Source: Gracilaria caudata
Taxonomy: Eukaryota > Rhodophyta > Florideophyceae > Gracilariales > Gracilariaceae
DNA length: 27,045 nucleotides
Assembly (NCBI GenBank): GCA_030374735.1
Contig: JASCIV010000271.1
Coordinates: 1 to 27,045, forward strand
Direction of reading: 5' to 3'
This document shows positions 1-8,962 of the stretch, piece after piece (the first letter of the stretch is position 1; every line of letters starts with the position of its first letter). Position numbers and translations under genes: made by a program. The notes beneath the pieces are model-generated. The model was not told where the DNA came from. It was given only the letters and a program-made list of their open reading frames with translations, and did no database searches.

Positions 1-662
1 GGGGGTGGGGAGGGGGTGGTGGCTCAGGCGCACTGGCGAGCGCGACTTTATTTTCCGGCAGCGTGCAGAGTGCAGGTGTTGGCGGCGTGATTTTATTTGT
101 GTGCCACGTGCCGAGTGACGGCGATGAGCTGCTGCACCAGCCGCCCACTTGTAGAGAGCGCCACTCGCACACGAGCGCGAATCTCCGCCGCGCCGTTGCG
201 ATTGGCGCGAGCTGATTTGCGCACCGCGCCGCTGAGACTGACGGCTCGTCAGCGCATGACATCATCGCCAAAAACGCGCGCGCCGTCGCGCGCCCATTGG
301 CCGCTTTTCGCCAAAAAGCGCGCAGCTTTTCGCCTGGCGGCGCGCCCGCCCGCTGCACGCGCGGCGAGACAGTCCGCCACCCAGCCACTCGCGCTGGCGC
401 GCGGCGCGCCGCGCCGCGCACGGCCCCAATCGGCACGTCGCGGGGCGCCGCTGTAAGCGCGGGCTGACAGCTCGCTCGGGCGAGTACCACGTACCGGCGC
501 GGGTAAACCGCGCATCGTCCCCCCAGTCGCGAGTGCTGCTGTGGGTGCGCCGCTGCGTGTGTGTGTGTAGCTGCGGCCTCCAGGCGCGCCCGCCAACGCC
601 CGAAACGGTCGCGTACGCTTCGCCGCCCGTGGTGTGTCAACGGCTTGTGAGTGAACCGCGAG
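1..662. other. GC-rich upstream flank, no supported gene
   Basis: I see no supportable gene here. The first 25 bases are G-rich, and 240-440 is dense in CG and GCGC. The reading frames in this stretch are low-complexity Arg/Ala-rich translations typical of GC-rich noncoding DNA. It presumably includes the promoter and 5' leader of the WD40 gene that starts at 663. No TATA-like box is obvious close to that start. Confidence 0.5.
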
Positions 663-1928
663 ATGGTGGCCAACACCTCCTCCATGACCGGCCTCGCGCC
701 CAACAAGGGCGCCAACACGCCCGCGCTCATCACCATTCCGGCGCCCAATCGCGCCGCCACGCGCCGCTCCGCGCAAAACCCCAACGTGTGCATCTCCGCG
801 TTCGTGGTGCGCGACAAGCACTCGCACAATGCCAGCAACATCTCCGTGTCTCTCAAGCGAAATGATCGTTTCATGGGCCTCACGTTAAAAGGGCATGTGG
901 CCGATGTGGTCGACTTGGAGTTCCTGCCCACCACTCCGCGCGACGAGGTTCACGTGTTGGCCACTTGTGACACCGACGGCGTGGTGTATCTGTGGTTTCT
1001 TTACGTCGCCATTGATGCGCTGGGCATTGACATTGGCTTGAGATTGCTCAAGAAGTACTCGTTCTATTCTCTGAGACGCTCCACATCTGCGTTTTATTCC
1101 AGAATACGACTTGCTGGCAGCGTTGAGAACGGCACCATGATACTCGTTCCCAATGATGGCTCCAACTGTCGTGTGGTGTCGTTCAATTGCCAGACCTCCA
1201 ATCCGAAATCCGATGAGAAGCTGCCAGCGATTGAAGCGCCTCCCGAGCACAAGCTTCTGATGCCGCCACCCGAACACGCGCCACATGATGAATATTCAGC
1301 GAACCAACCATCGTTGAACGACAACGAGCTCGACGCACAAGCGGCGGCGGCGGCGGCGGCGGAAGCGGCGCAGACCAATGCTTCCGCGGCAGAAGGAAAC
1401 ACTATTTCTGCTGCCAATCAACTGGCCATGGATCGTAGTGCGAGCATGGAAGTGGCGCCCACCGCCTCTAGCGTACCGCTTTCGGGCGGTATGGAAGACG
1501 AATTGGTGCCCGCAGAGGGCAAACACGCCACAGAGGAGCTCACAGCTGAGCGCAAGCCGTTGGTAGCGCCGCCACAAAGCGCGACGCAATCCAGGGTGGA
1601 AGAGTCGGTGAGCGAGGAATACGTGGATGCAGTTGCCAACGTGATTGTGGAGGAGAGACAGGAAGTGGGCGAGAAGGTTCTGGCGGAAGAGGATAAGGTG
1701 AAGAACGTGCCACAGGCGGAGGCGGTGGTGGACTACGGCGACCTGAGGGAGATCGATGGCAGTGAGGACGACGGTCGTGGCGATGAATTCGCCGACCCGG
1801 AGGTGGAGTTTGGCAAGAATAAGGGCAGGATGGATGAGGAGGAATATGAAGCTGAGGGCGAGTTTGAGGCGGGAGAGTTTGATAGGAGGGTTGATGTGGC
1901 GGTTGGTGGCTTTGAACGCGCAGAATAA
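663..1928 (+). CDS. WD40 protein resembling EDC4/VARICOSE N-terminus
   Basis: The 421-residue protein starts at the first ATG (663); an in-frame GTG at 651 is unlikely as a eukaryotic start. Residues about 58-115 read like the first blade of the EDC4/VARICOSE WD40 domain: a V/I-S-V-S strand, then LKGH-VADVVDLEF, then ATCDTDGVVYLW. EDC4 is the scaffold joining DCP1, DCP2 and XRN1 in P-body mRNA decapping. Residues 185-330 are low complexity, including an alanine run near 227-240, and 330-421 are strongly acidic (DYGDLREIDGSEDD). Only one clear WD-like blade is visible, and the long helical C-terminus of EDC4 is absent, since the family usually exceeds 1,000 residues. It is therefore a short or divergent relative, or a different WD40 protein. 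I am confident it is coding and moderately unsure of the family. Confidence 0.6.
   Translation: MVANTSSMTGLAPNKGANTPALITIPAPNRAATRRSAQNPNVCISAFVVRDKHSHNASNISVSLKRNDRFMGLTLKGHVADVVDLEFLPTTPRDEVHVLATCDTDGVVYLWFLYVAIDALGIDIGLRLLKKYSFYSLRRSTSAFYSRIRLAGSVENGTMILVPNDGSNCRVVSFNCQTSNPKSDEKLPAIEAPPEHKLLMPPPEHAPHDEYSANQPSLNDNELDAQAAAAAAAEAAQTNASAAEGNTISAANQLAMDRSASMEVAPTASSVPLSGGMEDELVPAEGKHATEELTAERKPLVAPPQSATQSRVEESVSEEYVDAVANVIVEERQEVGEKVLAEEDKVKNVPQAEAVVDYGDLREIDGSEDDGRGDEFADPEVEFGKNKGRMDEEEYEAEGEFEAGEFDRRVDVAVGGFERAE
1341..1361 (+). repeat. GCG trinucleotide run (polyalanine)
   Basis: Seven uninterrupted GCG units encode an alanine tract inside the low-complexity linker of the WD40 protein. GAA and more GCG follow. 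Such tracts vary in length between strains. Confidence 0.85.
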
Positions 1929-2059
1929 TGCGCTGTTTATTGAGAGAGAGACGTTGCTTTTTCGGTGCTGCTCTCTTTTTGGCTGCCTGGCGGACGAGGT
2001 AGGGGGGGCGGGGGGGGGGAGTCAACGTTGCGGTGATTTTTGAGTTCGTGTTTGGAGTT
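1929..2059. other. 3' flank with G-runs
   Basis: This is the downstream flank of the WD40 gene. It holds a G-rich tract at 2002-2019 (seven G, one C, ten G). No gene is visible. Confidence 0.5.
2002..2019 (+). repeat. Poly-G tract
   Basis: Seven G, one C and ten G lie just downstream of the WD40 gene stop. The tract is prone to slippage and sequencing error, and can form four-stranded structures. Confidence 0.8.
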
Positions 2060-2368
2060 TTATACTTGGTGATATCTGTATAAAGTTAGGCGCTGTTGCT
2101 CATCTACATCGAAGTTGGCCACCATCGCGCGCGATCCATTCTCATTCGCGGAGGTGATGCACTGCGCGAATCGGTGGATCATGTCATAAGTGGGCCCCGT
2201 GCCCGGTCCAGTTCCATTTTTACCTTCGCGGTTGTGCTCGCGCTGAGGCCGAGGAGCCGGTGCGTTGGCAGTGAGCGCCGAATCAGCGCAGGCGCGGCGT
2301 GTCCGCCAGCCGCACGAACGCACGCGCTGCAGCGCCCACCTGCGCGTGGCGCGTGCAAAACGTGTCAA
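2060..2368 (-). CDS. Hypothetical small ORF or terminal exon (uncertain)
   Basis: This open frame on the minus strand reads from a TTG at 2368, or an in-frame ATG near 2180, to a stop at 2060. The last ~45 residues (PTYDMIHRFAQCITSANENG onward, then a D-E-Q-Q-R-L region) have the composition of real protein. The first ~55 residues are Arg/Ala-rich like translated GC-rich DNA. It may be the last exon of a spliced gene, a 40-residue peptide from the internal ATG, or chance. It converges with the WD40 gene and diverges from the GDT1-like gene. I do not recognise a family. Confidence 0.25.
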   Translation of the reverse strand: MTRFARATRRWALQRVRSCGWRTRRACADSALTANAPAPRPQREHNREGKNGTGPGTGPTYDMIHRFAQCITSANENGSRAMVANFDVDEQQRLTLYRYHQV

Positions 2369-2686
2369 AACACCAACACGACGTCAGCTCAAAACCGCGA
2401 CAGATAGATCTCTGCAGCGCTATGTTGTGTGCAGGAGCGCATTTCGCCGTCGTCCGTTGACCGCATCGCGCGCCATTTCTCCTCCGCCGCTGCTTCCGCG
2501 CTGTTAGCGTCCCCCCCGCGTCCTCGTCGCTACGGGCGTGCAACAAGCTCATTGCACGCCGATTCATCGCGTTCGACGTTTCTCCATCCCAAACGCGTCA
2601 AGCCTCCCGACCCGTCGGCCGCGGCTTTCACATCGCGCTCCGTCTGCGCTCCGCTTGAGGCCGTCGCTTCACCACCCCACGCCGAT

Positions 2687-3829
2687 ATGGCTTTCGGTTC
2701 GATCGCGTTCTTGCGCACCAGTTGCGTTCCGTTCTCGTCGGGCCCGCGCACCACATGGACTCCTCGTTTCATCACGCCTGTCGCGCCGTCAGATCGGCGC
2801 AGATCGTGTTCAAGCGCGCCCACCCTCACGCTGGCGCCTCGAGGAGCCTCGTTACGTCGCCGTGTTCTCAGAATCAGCACCGAGCTCAAGCGCGGCCCCA
2901 CGTCGACCACATGTGACATTCAATTCACCCGCCGTTCGTTGCCGCAGTCGTTGCTCGCGCCCGCGCGCACATCGCTTGCGTTTGCGGCTCGTGCCGCCAG
3001 AAGGGTGTCCCGTTTCCGACGGAAACATGCGTTCACCCTGAAGTTGGCTCGCATGGGAGGGTTGTTGGCGCTGGCCATGGTGAGTTATGTCGTGACTCGC
3101 GGCGCGATGGATGTCTCTTCCGCGGGCATTGCCACCGTCTCTGCGCCGGCTTTGCCACAGTTTCCTTACCAATGGCGCCTTCCAGAGCGCATTTCGTCGT
3201 TTGTGAGACCGTTTACTGAGTCGTTTGGAGTGGTGTTTCTGTCCGAGTTTGGTGATAAGAGCATGTTTGCCACCGCGCTTATGGCGATGAAACACAATCC
3301 GTTCTTGGTTTGTCTCGGAGCGTTTGCGGCCTTAACTGTGATGACATTCATCGCGTGCTTCTTGGGGCAATTGATGCAGTACTTGCCATCCACTGTAACA
3401 CATTACTCTTCCATTGCTCTGTTTGTTTTCTTCGGTTTGCAAATGATTCTGCAAGCAAGAAATCTGCCAGATACGCCGGGCTCCTCTGGCGGCGAACGTG
3501 CGGACGCTGAAGAACTGGTGGCACAGGCGGCGGTAGCGAAGCTGCAGAATCCGTTGTCAATCCTGCTGAAGGTGAGCTCGTTGATTTTCGTGGCAGAGTG
3601 GTGTGATCGATCCATGTTGGCTACGATGGCATTGGCGGCCAGTGGCAATTCGGTGGCGGTTATTGGCGGGGCGACGCTGGCAAACGTGGTGTGCACGGGA
3701 ATGGCGGTGAGTGCGGCTACTTTGGTGGCAAGTCGCATCTCAGAGAGAATGGTTGCGCTGGTTGCGGGCATTTTGTTCGAGTTCTTTGCGGTGTTTACCT
3801 ATTTTGAGGGCCCAGAAGGAGCTAATTAA
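2687..3829 (+). CDS. GDT1/UPF0016 family Mn2+/Ca2+ transporter, probably plastid
   Basis: The 380-residue protein starts at the ATG at 2687; the open frame extends upstream only from a GTG. Residues 1-120 form a Ser/Arg/Pro-rich presequence starting MAFGSIAFL, suggesting a plastid transit peptide. A hydrophobic stretch at 124-140 is followed by the duplicated UPF0016 domain. The first signature is E187-F-G-D190-K-S, and the second is E304-W-C-D307-R-S. Transmembrane segments lie near 176-200, 207-228, 240-257, 293-315, 322-348 and 354-374, with a polar linker at 260-290. Plant and algal relatives (PAM71, CMT1) move Mn2+ and Ca2+ across chloroplast membranes to supply photosystem II, and the six-helix, two-motif plan matches. 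The second motif has Cys where Gly is usual. Confidence 0.9.
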   Translation: MAFGSIAFLRTSCVPFSSGPRTTWTPRFITPVAPSDRRRSCSSAPTLTLAPRGASLRRRVLRISTELKRGPTSTTCDIQFTRRSLPQSLLAPARTSLAFAARAARRVSRFRRKHAFTLKLARMGGLLALAMVSYVVTRGAMDVSSAGIATVSAPALPQFPYQWRLPERISSFVRPFTESFGVVFLSEFGDKSMFATALMAMKHNPFLVCLGAFAALTVMTFIACFLGQLMQYLPSTVTHYSSIALFVFFGLQMILQARNLPDTPGSSGGERADAEELVAQAAVAKLQNPLSILLKVSSLIFVAEWCDRSMLATMALAASGNSVAVIGGATLANVVCTGMAVSAATLVASRISERMVALVAGILFEFFAVFTYFEGPEGAN

Positions 3830-3874
3830 CATGTGGCTACACCACGATGGTGAGCAAACGACGCGGGAGGCGCG

Positions 3875-4300
3875 CTATCCGATGAAGTTGGAACGCTTAT
3901 TCCAGCCGGAACCGGTGCATTTTCGACAGATTCGTTTGCCGCGGCCTACGCAGGCCTTGCACTTGTTTTGTACTCGACCATTAAAGAGATAACCCTTCCC
4001 ATCACAAATGACGCAGTTCCAGGCGCCGAAGCCGCCGCATTGGGCGCACGGCGTGGGCTTGCGCGTGAGCACGTACAGCGTGAACGCGGAGCCCAGCGCA
4101 AAGGTGGTGGTGAAGGCGATGTTGCCGGTGATTTGGTCCAGCGCCAGCCGGGTGACGGCGTGCATGTTGTGCAGATGTGCGCGCGACGAAGGGCGGTGCG
4201 GCGCGGCGGTGGTGGCGGCGGCGGCTCGCGCGGACGGGGGGAGCTGTTGGCGGCGGTGAACGCGATTGTGGGCCGCTCGGACGCGTGCCGCTTCGCGCAT
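3875..4300 (-). CDS. DnaJ-type zinc-finger membrane protein, LQY1/BSD2-like
   Basis: The 141-residue protein has an ATG at 4300 and a stop at 3875. It has a basic, Ala-rich N-terminus (1-45), one transmembrane segment (about 58-78) and four CxxCxGxG-type motifs: C85-C88, C96-C99, C114-C117 and C125-C128. This is a complete DnaJ zinc-binding module with no J domain. Plastid proteins of this plan (LQY1, BSD2, PSA2) act as thiol-disulfide chaperones during photosystem or Rubisco assembly, so a thylakoid role is the best guess. It converges with the GDT1-like gene, with 45 bp between stops. The exact N-terminus is uncertain: M46 is a second in-frame ATG, and the presequence does not look strongly like a red-algal transit peptide. 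Confidence 0.75.
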   Translation of the reverse strand: MREAARVRAAHNRVHRRQQLPPSARAAAATTAAPHRPSSRAHLHNMHAVTRLALDQITGNIAFTTTFALGSAFTLYVLTRKPTPCAQCGGFGAWNCVICDGKGYLFNGRVQNKCKACVGRGKRICRKCTGSGWNKRSNFIG

Positions 4301-4480
4301 CGGAGCGGCACTTCTGATCTCAAAGGCGGTTAATTGTCACTCATTCCGCATTTGCGCCACTCTTTCCGTGCGCATCCCCCCCTTGCCCCACATGCCCAGG
4401 CTGGCACCCGCAGCTCCGTGGCTGGTTCGCTGACCGTTCTTTGAGCACAGCTCAGCTTCAACACGCTGTTCAAAGTGCAC

Positions 4481-5152
4481 TCAGTACATGCTAGACGGAG
4501 ATATTGCGTTCACTGGATTGCAAAAGCGGCTCACATCCGCGAATCCCACGATCAGTACGCTGATTACAACAAAACCGAGAAACATTCCTATGTACACACC
4601 GAGCACGAATCCGTTCACACGCCCTCCTCGCAAACCCACAACCTCGTGACAGCATATCACCACAAAAGAAAAAATGCTCAAGAATAACCCCATCAGCACA
4701 CCGACACCAACAAATCTCCATACTCCTCTCACGTCGTGGCCATTCTCGGAACCATTGGATTCATGCGAACACTCTTGTGTTTGAAGCAGTTGTAACTGAC
4801 GTTTTCTAACTCTCTCCAAAACTGATTCATCTCTTCTCCGTTGTTGTTCCCTCTTTTGCGCGTCTTCATCGGGCATCACGATTAACGGAGCGTACCTTGG
4901 TTTATACGTTGAACTGGAAACAGGCGCAACAGCAGTTGCTTTTTGCCCTGAAAGCTTGTCTGTTTCTTGTTGAGCATCGATTCGCAGCTGCTTTTCTTCT
5001 GCGTGCAGTGATACGGCTACAGTTCCAAATTGTGCGACACCTATATTCGCACCACCGCTTTCGTCCTCATCTGCGATACGTGACAACGTAATCCTCGACG
5101 ATTGCGCTCCAAGCTCTGGATACATCACAGCCTCAAGCGCGTCGCGGCTCAT
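4481..5152 (-). CDS. Two-TM hairpin family protein A (founder-like, minus strand)
   Basis: The 223-residue protein has an ATG at 5152 and a TGA at 4481. Residues 1-140 are polar, with a charged stretch at 96-125 rich in Lys/Arg/Glu/Gln that could form a coiled coil. Two transmembrane helices follow (145-168 and 181-204) around the loop VVGLRGGRVNGF. A short tail ends at 223. The segment ICCHEVVGLRG matches LCCSDAVGLRG and LCCADAVRLRG in the proteins at 10876-11358 and 12152-12661, which places it in the same family. It is the only member on the minus strand and the closest to the conserved gene block. Function is unknown. A membrane protein with both termini on one side is likely from the hairpin topology. 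Confidence 0.75.
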   Translation of the reverse strand: MSRDALEAVMYPELGAQSSRITLSRIADEDESGGANIGVAQFGTVAVSLHAEEKQLRIDAQQETDKLSGQKATAVAPVSSSTYKPRYAPLIVMPDEDAQKREQQRRRDESVLERVRKRQLQLLQTQECSHESNGSENGHDVRGVWRFVGVGVLMGLFLSIFSFVVICCHEVVGLRGGRVNGFVLGVYIGMFLGFVVISVLIVGFADVSRFCNPVNAISPSSMY

Positions 5153-5962
5153 TTCCGACAGAAATCCAGCTGGTCGCCAGGAACTGAAGCATCAAACAGG
5201 AACTGCGCAGCGGAATGTGAGCTTCAAACATGTACGAACATGCGCGAGTTGAAAGTCAGAAGAACCGGTTCCCTATAATCTACGAAGGTAAGCAAACGTA
5301 GCGCATCGGACGGCTCGGCGTCTGTGTCTCTCGAGCAATAATTTCGTTCGAGGAGAGTTGCTCATCACGAACCCCGTGACAGGTGAACTTCAAACATGCA
5401 TTCGCCTGAGGAAAGAAAAGTATCGCTTCTCCGTACGTGCTTGAACGCACTCAAGCCAACGCTAATTGCATTACGATTCGTTTTCTACATATGAAACATT
5501 GCAGTCGACAAGCTGACGGCGTAACCATTACATGACTATGCCCGTGTTATGCATGCATCTCCTTGGCCATCTTCTCTCAGGAACGCTGCGAAAACCCGAC
5601 AGCTCCATTACGTGAATGACATGCAGAACTTCAATTGCTTTGCATCCCTTAGCACAGGGAAGGTCTCGCCTTGAGCGAACTTCGAGCAATCTACCCGTAC
5701 AAGTCGGATGATCGCCTGGGGCGCGGGTGGACTACGAGCATTGGAGCCATCACGTGACGACAGGGGTCCATCCCACGTTTCTGAAGCGAGCACCTCAAAA
5801 TATTTGGGGCCGTTTGTGCCGCCTTTTCCATTGCTGCCCCTAAATCCACACCTGCGACTGCATGTTTACCTGACCTCTAGCTAGCGTTCCCATCCCCAGG
5901 CCAGCCCTTTGCACGATGCAGGAGCCCTATATGACACCTGCTGCGCAGATAAGGCGCCCGAC
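5153..5962. other. Intergenic region, two short similar motifs
   Basis: I find no gene. It separates the divergent family-A gene and the transposase-like gene, so it probably carries both promoters. A short motif is repeated: tgagcttcaaacatg near 5218 and tgaacttcaaacatg near 5382. Reading frames here are short and lack coherent composition. Confidence 0.4.
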
Positions 5963-7855
5963 ATGGAACCTCCGTCGAAGCGCCCACGACAAACGCGCAC
6001 TCGTCTCACCTTTGCTCAGAAGGTCGAAGTTCTTCGCCGTTTGCATAACGGTGAAAAGCAGGTGGAACTTGCAAAGGAATTAGGATGCTCGAAACGCGCG
6101 CTTTCCAGACTCAAGCAGGACCGTCACTACTTCGAGCAATTAGACCTCAAGCCCTCTGATTCGAATCGTAAGAGCCGTCGTGCAATTCGTCATGTCTCTT
6201 TAGAGAATAAGCTTATCGACTTCTTCACTCTAGCGAAACGAAATGGATTCCCCGTGTCGAGTAATGCCATCTGCAATGCAGCCATACTGCTTCGAGAAAC
6301 ACTCCTCGACAGTCCAATTGTATCGGAGTCGGAAAAGCGAACGCTGAGATCCTTCCAAGCTTCACTCAACTGGTCAAAGGCGTTTATGAAGAGGTCAAAT
6401 CTTCGTGGCTGCGATGAAAAGTACTTGGCCTTCCCCAGGGAAAATCAGCTCAGTGCCATTCGAGAGCTCAAAGAGTATCTAAGCGATTACGACCTTGATT
6501 GCATTGTTTTTGTTGACAGGACGAATTTCTTCTACGAGCTCCTGCCATGTGAAGTGAATGCCACGGAACACGCCACATCGACTGCGTCCAGTCCAAAGCC
6601 GAAACCGCCCAAACGTTTGACGCTCTTGGTTGCAGCCAACACGACCGGAACTCTAAAAGTCCCAATGACTATCGTATACAACGAAAAAGCGCCGCGCTGT
6701 TTCCGTGAGAGATCTAGCCCATTGCCATATCTTTGGCATCAATGTGGCTGGGTAGCAAAATCGCACTTTCGAGCTTGGTTTTACAGTGTTTTCCTTCCGA
6801 CGGTTCGAAAATCTACGAGCAAACGAGTTGCTCTCATTGTTGACAAGGAATGGCACAGTCCGGATATCGCTGACAACCGTGGTCAAGTGACAATCATCGC
6901 GGTAACCACATTTTTGACGAATACCGCCCACAAGACGATGAGCGGATTCATCATGTCCGTACTGAGGAGAACTTACAGATATGCGATTGCGGAGCTGATG
7001 ATGCAAAACGCATGGCCTGCTCAAACACCACGCAGTGTCTTTGCTCGTCGTTCAGAAATGGAGGGTTTACTTCGCGGAGAGCCTCCAACCCTGTACGATG
7101 CTGCAGAACTGATTCGGGCGGCCTGGGAGGCGACCCCCGGGTATTACATAGCTCGATGCTGGTTGGAAATATCTGTTCTACCTGAACAACATGCGGCACA
7201 GTTGTTTAGCCTGCATGGTCGTCATGAAAGGGGCACTCCGGAACAAATGTTCTTTTCATGCTGTACTGAAAGCCGGAGGGATAGTCTGAGGATAGTTCAA
7301 TCATTTATCAGAGACGGTGCCGCTGAAGGAAATAAAGTAAAGGAAGCCGTATCGCAGAAAGTTTGTGGTGTTGGACAGAGAGTGCTCGATAGGTGGCTAG
7401 ACGCCGAGGATTCTCAGATTGCACAAAGCTGGATGGAAGCCGAACTTGAGGATCTCGTGCCTCGCTTTGGGCCGGCTGTCTCAGGTGGCGGAGAAACCGT
7501 TAGACCTGAAGTATCAGGCTTCAGTGCCGTTCGAAATGTTCCTTTACCCAGCGCGGGATGTATCATGGAATTGCTTGCACCCATTCAGAGTATTGTAGAT
7601 GAATGCGAGAGCGGAAGAGCGAACTCAATACTCTATCAACTGAAGCAGGAGCTACTTCGTGTTCGCGCTTCACAAAAGCAACAGCAACAAGAAGTGGCGG
7701 GCGAACTTGAAGCGACATCACATCCAGGCAGTGCCATTCAGGCGGAGAATGTACGCCCTTCCGTCCCTGTACAGCCGAATCCACCTCGAGAAGAATCTAA
7801 TGCGCCCTCACATTTGAATGTAGATTCCGCTCATGTTTCCGGCACTCTGCCATGA
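5963..7855 (+). CDS. CENP-B/Tigger/pogo-like transposase-derived protein
   Basis: The 630-residue protein starts at the ATG at 5963; an in-frame TTG lies upstream. Residues 11-55 are an HTH of the CENP-B/Psq type (LTFAQKVEVLRRL, then ELAKELGCSKRALSRLK). Residues 75-150 match the Tc5/CENP-B second DNA-binding domain. Residues 180-345 follow the DDE_1 nuclease: first acid D185 in FVDRTNFFYELLP, conserved KRLTLLVAANTTGTLK and PRCF, then second acid D294 in LIVDKEWHS. Where relatives have the third acid (Q-P-x-D-Q-G), this protein reads KTMSGFI with no acid. Residues 350-630 are an unusual long extension ending in a Gln-rich, coiled-coil-like and Pro-rich tail. The frame is intact and I found no flanking terminal inverted repeats by eye. 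An inactive or domesticated DNA-binding protein is likely. Confidence 0.8.
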   Translation: MEPPSKRPRQTRTRLTFAQKVEVLRRLHNGEKQVELAKELGCSKRALSRLKQDRHYFEQLDLKPSDSNRKSRRAIRHVSLENKLIDFFTLAKRNGFPVSSNAICNAAILLRETLLDSPIVSESEKRTLRSFQASLNWSKAFMKRSNLRGCDEKYLAFPRENQLSAIRELKEYLSDYDLDCIVFVDRTNFFYELLPCEVNATEHATSTASSPKPKPPKRLTLLVAANTTGTLKVPMTIVYNEKAPRCFRERSSPLPYLWHQCGWVAKSHFRAWFYSVFLPTVRKSTSKRVALIVDKEWHSPDIADNRGQVTIIAVTTFLTNTAHKTMSGFIMSVLRRTYRYAIAELMMQNAWPAQTPRSVFARRSEMEGLLRGEPPTLYDAAELIRAAWEATPGYYIARCWLEISVLPEQHAAQLFSLHGRHERGTPEQMFFSCCTESRRDSLRIVQSFIRDGAAEGNKVKEAVSQKVCGVGQRVLDRWLDAEDSQIAQSWMEAELEDLVPRFGPAVSGGGETVRPEVSGFSAVRNVPLPSAGCIMELLAPIQSIVDECESGRANSILYQLKQELLRVRASQKQQQQEVAGELEATSHPGSAIQAENVRPSVPVQPNPPREESNAPSHLNVDSAHVSGTLP

Positions 7856-8134
7856 CAAGTCGAAGATGTTCGCGAAATGATAGGAATTTTGTAAATGTCA
7901 CCTCGCGATGGAGCAAGGGTTTTGAGGAACATACTTTGGATTAGGATGGGGTCGTTTAGTTGAGCGCAATGGTTAGGATTCATTGGGGAAGAGAAGGAAA
8001 GGAGCCGTTTTTGAAGGCTAATTCTGACGCGTTGGGTGCTGCATGGCACATGTTATCCATTTTGACTTTACGAATGCTTCAATATACGGTTCGTGAGACA
8101 GCAATACTGGAGAAGGACGTCCGCTCAAGAAGTG
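7856..8134. other. Downstream flank of transposase gene
   Basis: I see no gene or transposon end. Stops interrupt all frames except short ones. Confidence 0.4.
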
Positions 8135-8299
8135 ATGAACGCGTTTGCTGCTCAGCTTAGACAGGAGCTCTTGACCCTTAGAAAGAAAGCCTGGGTCAGC
8201 TTTTTTTTCGCCGCGTGCGTACTCCTGCTTGGATTCAATTTGTTGGCATTGCACATCAGTAACCCAAGCCCATCTCGCAAAATAATTGCCGTGCTGTGA
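8135..8299 (+). CDS. Possible small single-TM protein (54 aa)
   Basis: This is an ATG-started frame of 54 residues. An amphipathic basic N-terminus (MNAFAAQLRQELLTLRKK) is followed by one strong hydrophobic helix (about 19-37) and a short polar tail. The frame extends upstream without another ATG to a stop at 8063-8065. The composition is protein-like, but the length is marginal. It could be a genuine microprotein, a terminal exon or a relic. It does not carry the GLRG hairpin of the neighbouring family. Confidence 0.25.
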   Translation: MNAFAAQLRQELLTLRKKAWVSFFFAACVLLLGFNLLALHISNPSPSRKIIAVL

Positions 8300-8962
8300 C
8301 AGCCGGAAGCATTTGCTCTTTGGGAACACTATCCTTTCAAAGCCTGTGAAAATAACGAGGAAGATAACGCGGCCCTCTTGGTCCTCATTCGTACTGTTCA
8401 GGGTTCTCTCTCCAAGATTGTTTTTGAAGATTGTTGTGAAGCAAACTCTCACTTTTTGATTCGTAAACTCTTTGATTCGTAAATCGAACATATCCTGCCC
8501 ACATAGTTTGCTAACATCTAATCAATGCATAACTTTCAGTCCTTCCTCTGCACATGTACGAGATGCTGGCGAATGCGTTTGTTCTTCGAGCTTTTGTTGT
8601 GCCCTCGGGGGTAAACGTTCATTGTGCTGGGAGATACGAATATATGGCAAGCTCCAGAATCCGGTTAATTCGGTTTTTAAATATGCAAATTGTGGTGCAA
8701 TTTGCCCGGGCAAGACACTCTTCTGTCTTGTGACAGTCCGTTAGATGACTTACCAACCCTTCGGTAGAAAAGCTCACAATGTCATCACCAAGGTAGCGTT
8801 CTCTTCGTAGATCCCGGTGACATTCAAACCAAACTATCAGCCCGAATCATCTGGTCGTGTGAGCTGTGGATAACGAACCTGCTACAAGAATTCTGCTTCT
8901 GCGTTGCACGGTCGCGCGGCAGGAAGGATAATCCGCTGCCTTCTCCCCACTCCTAGGACGGC
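8300..8962. other. Intergenic region, nothing recognised
   Basis: No supported gene. A 157-codon minus-strand frame (8018-8491) spans part of it but has neither domain nor coherent composition. The last ~100 bases presumably hold the promoter of the gene at 8963. Confidence 0.4.

Noticed and set aside
249..827. 192-codon minus-strand frame across the GC-rich left end
   Set aside because: Arg/Ala/Gly-rich translation typical of high-GC non-coding DNA, and antisense to the start of the WD40 gene. No motif.
1540..2025. 161-codon minus-strand proline-rich frame
   Set aside because: Antisense shadow of the acidic tail of the WD40 protein.
2538..3041. 167-codon plus-strand frame overlapping the GDT1 presequence
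   Set aside because: Alternate frame of the transit-peptide region. The GDT1 frame is supported by a conserved domain.
8018..8491. 157-codon minus-strand frame
   Set aside because: No domain, mixed composition, and overlaps a more hydrophobic plus-strand frame. I could not support it.
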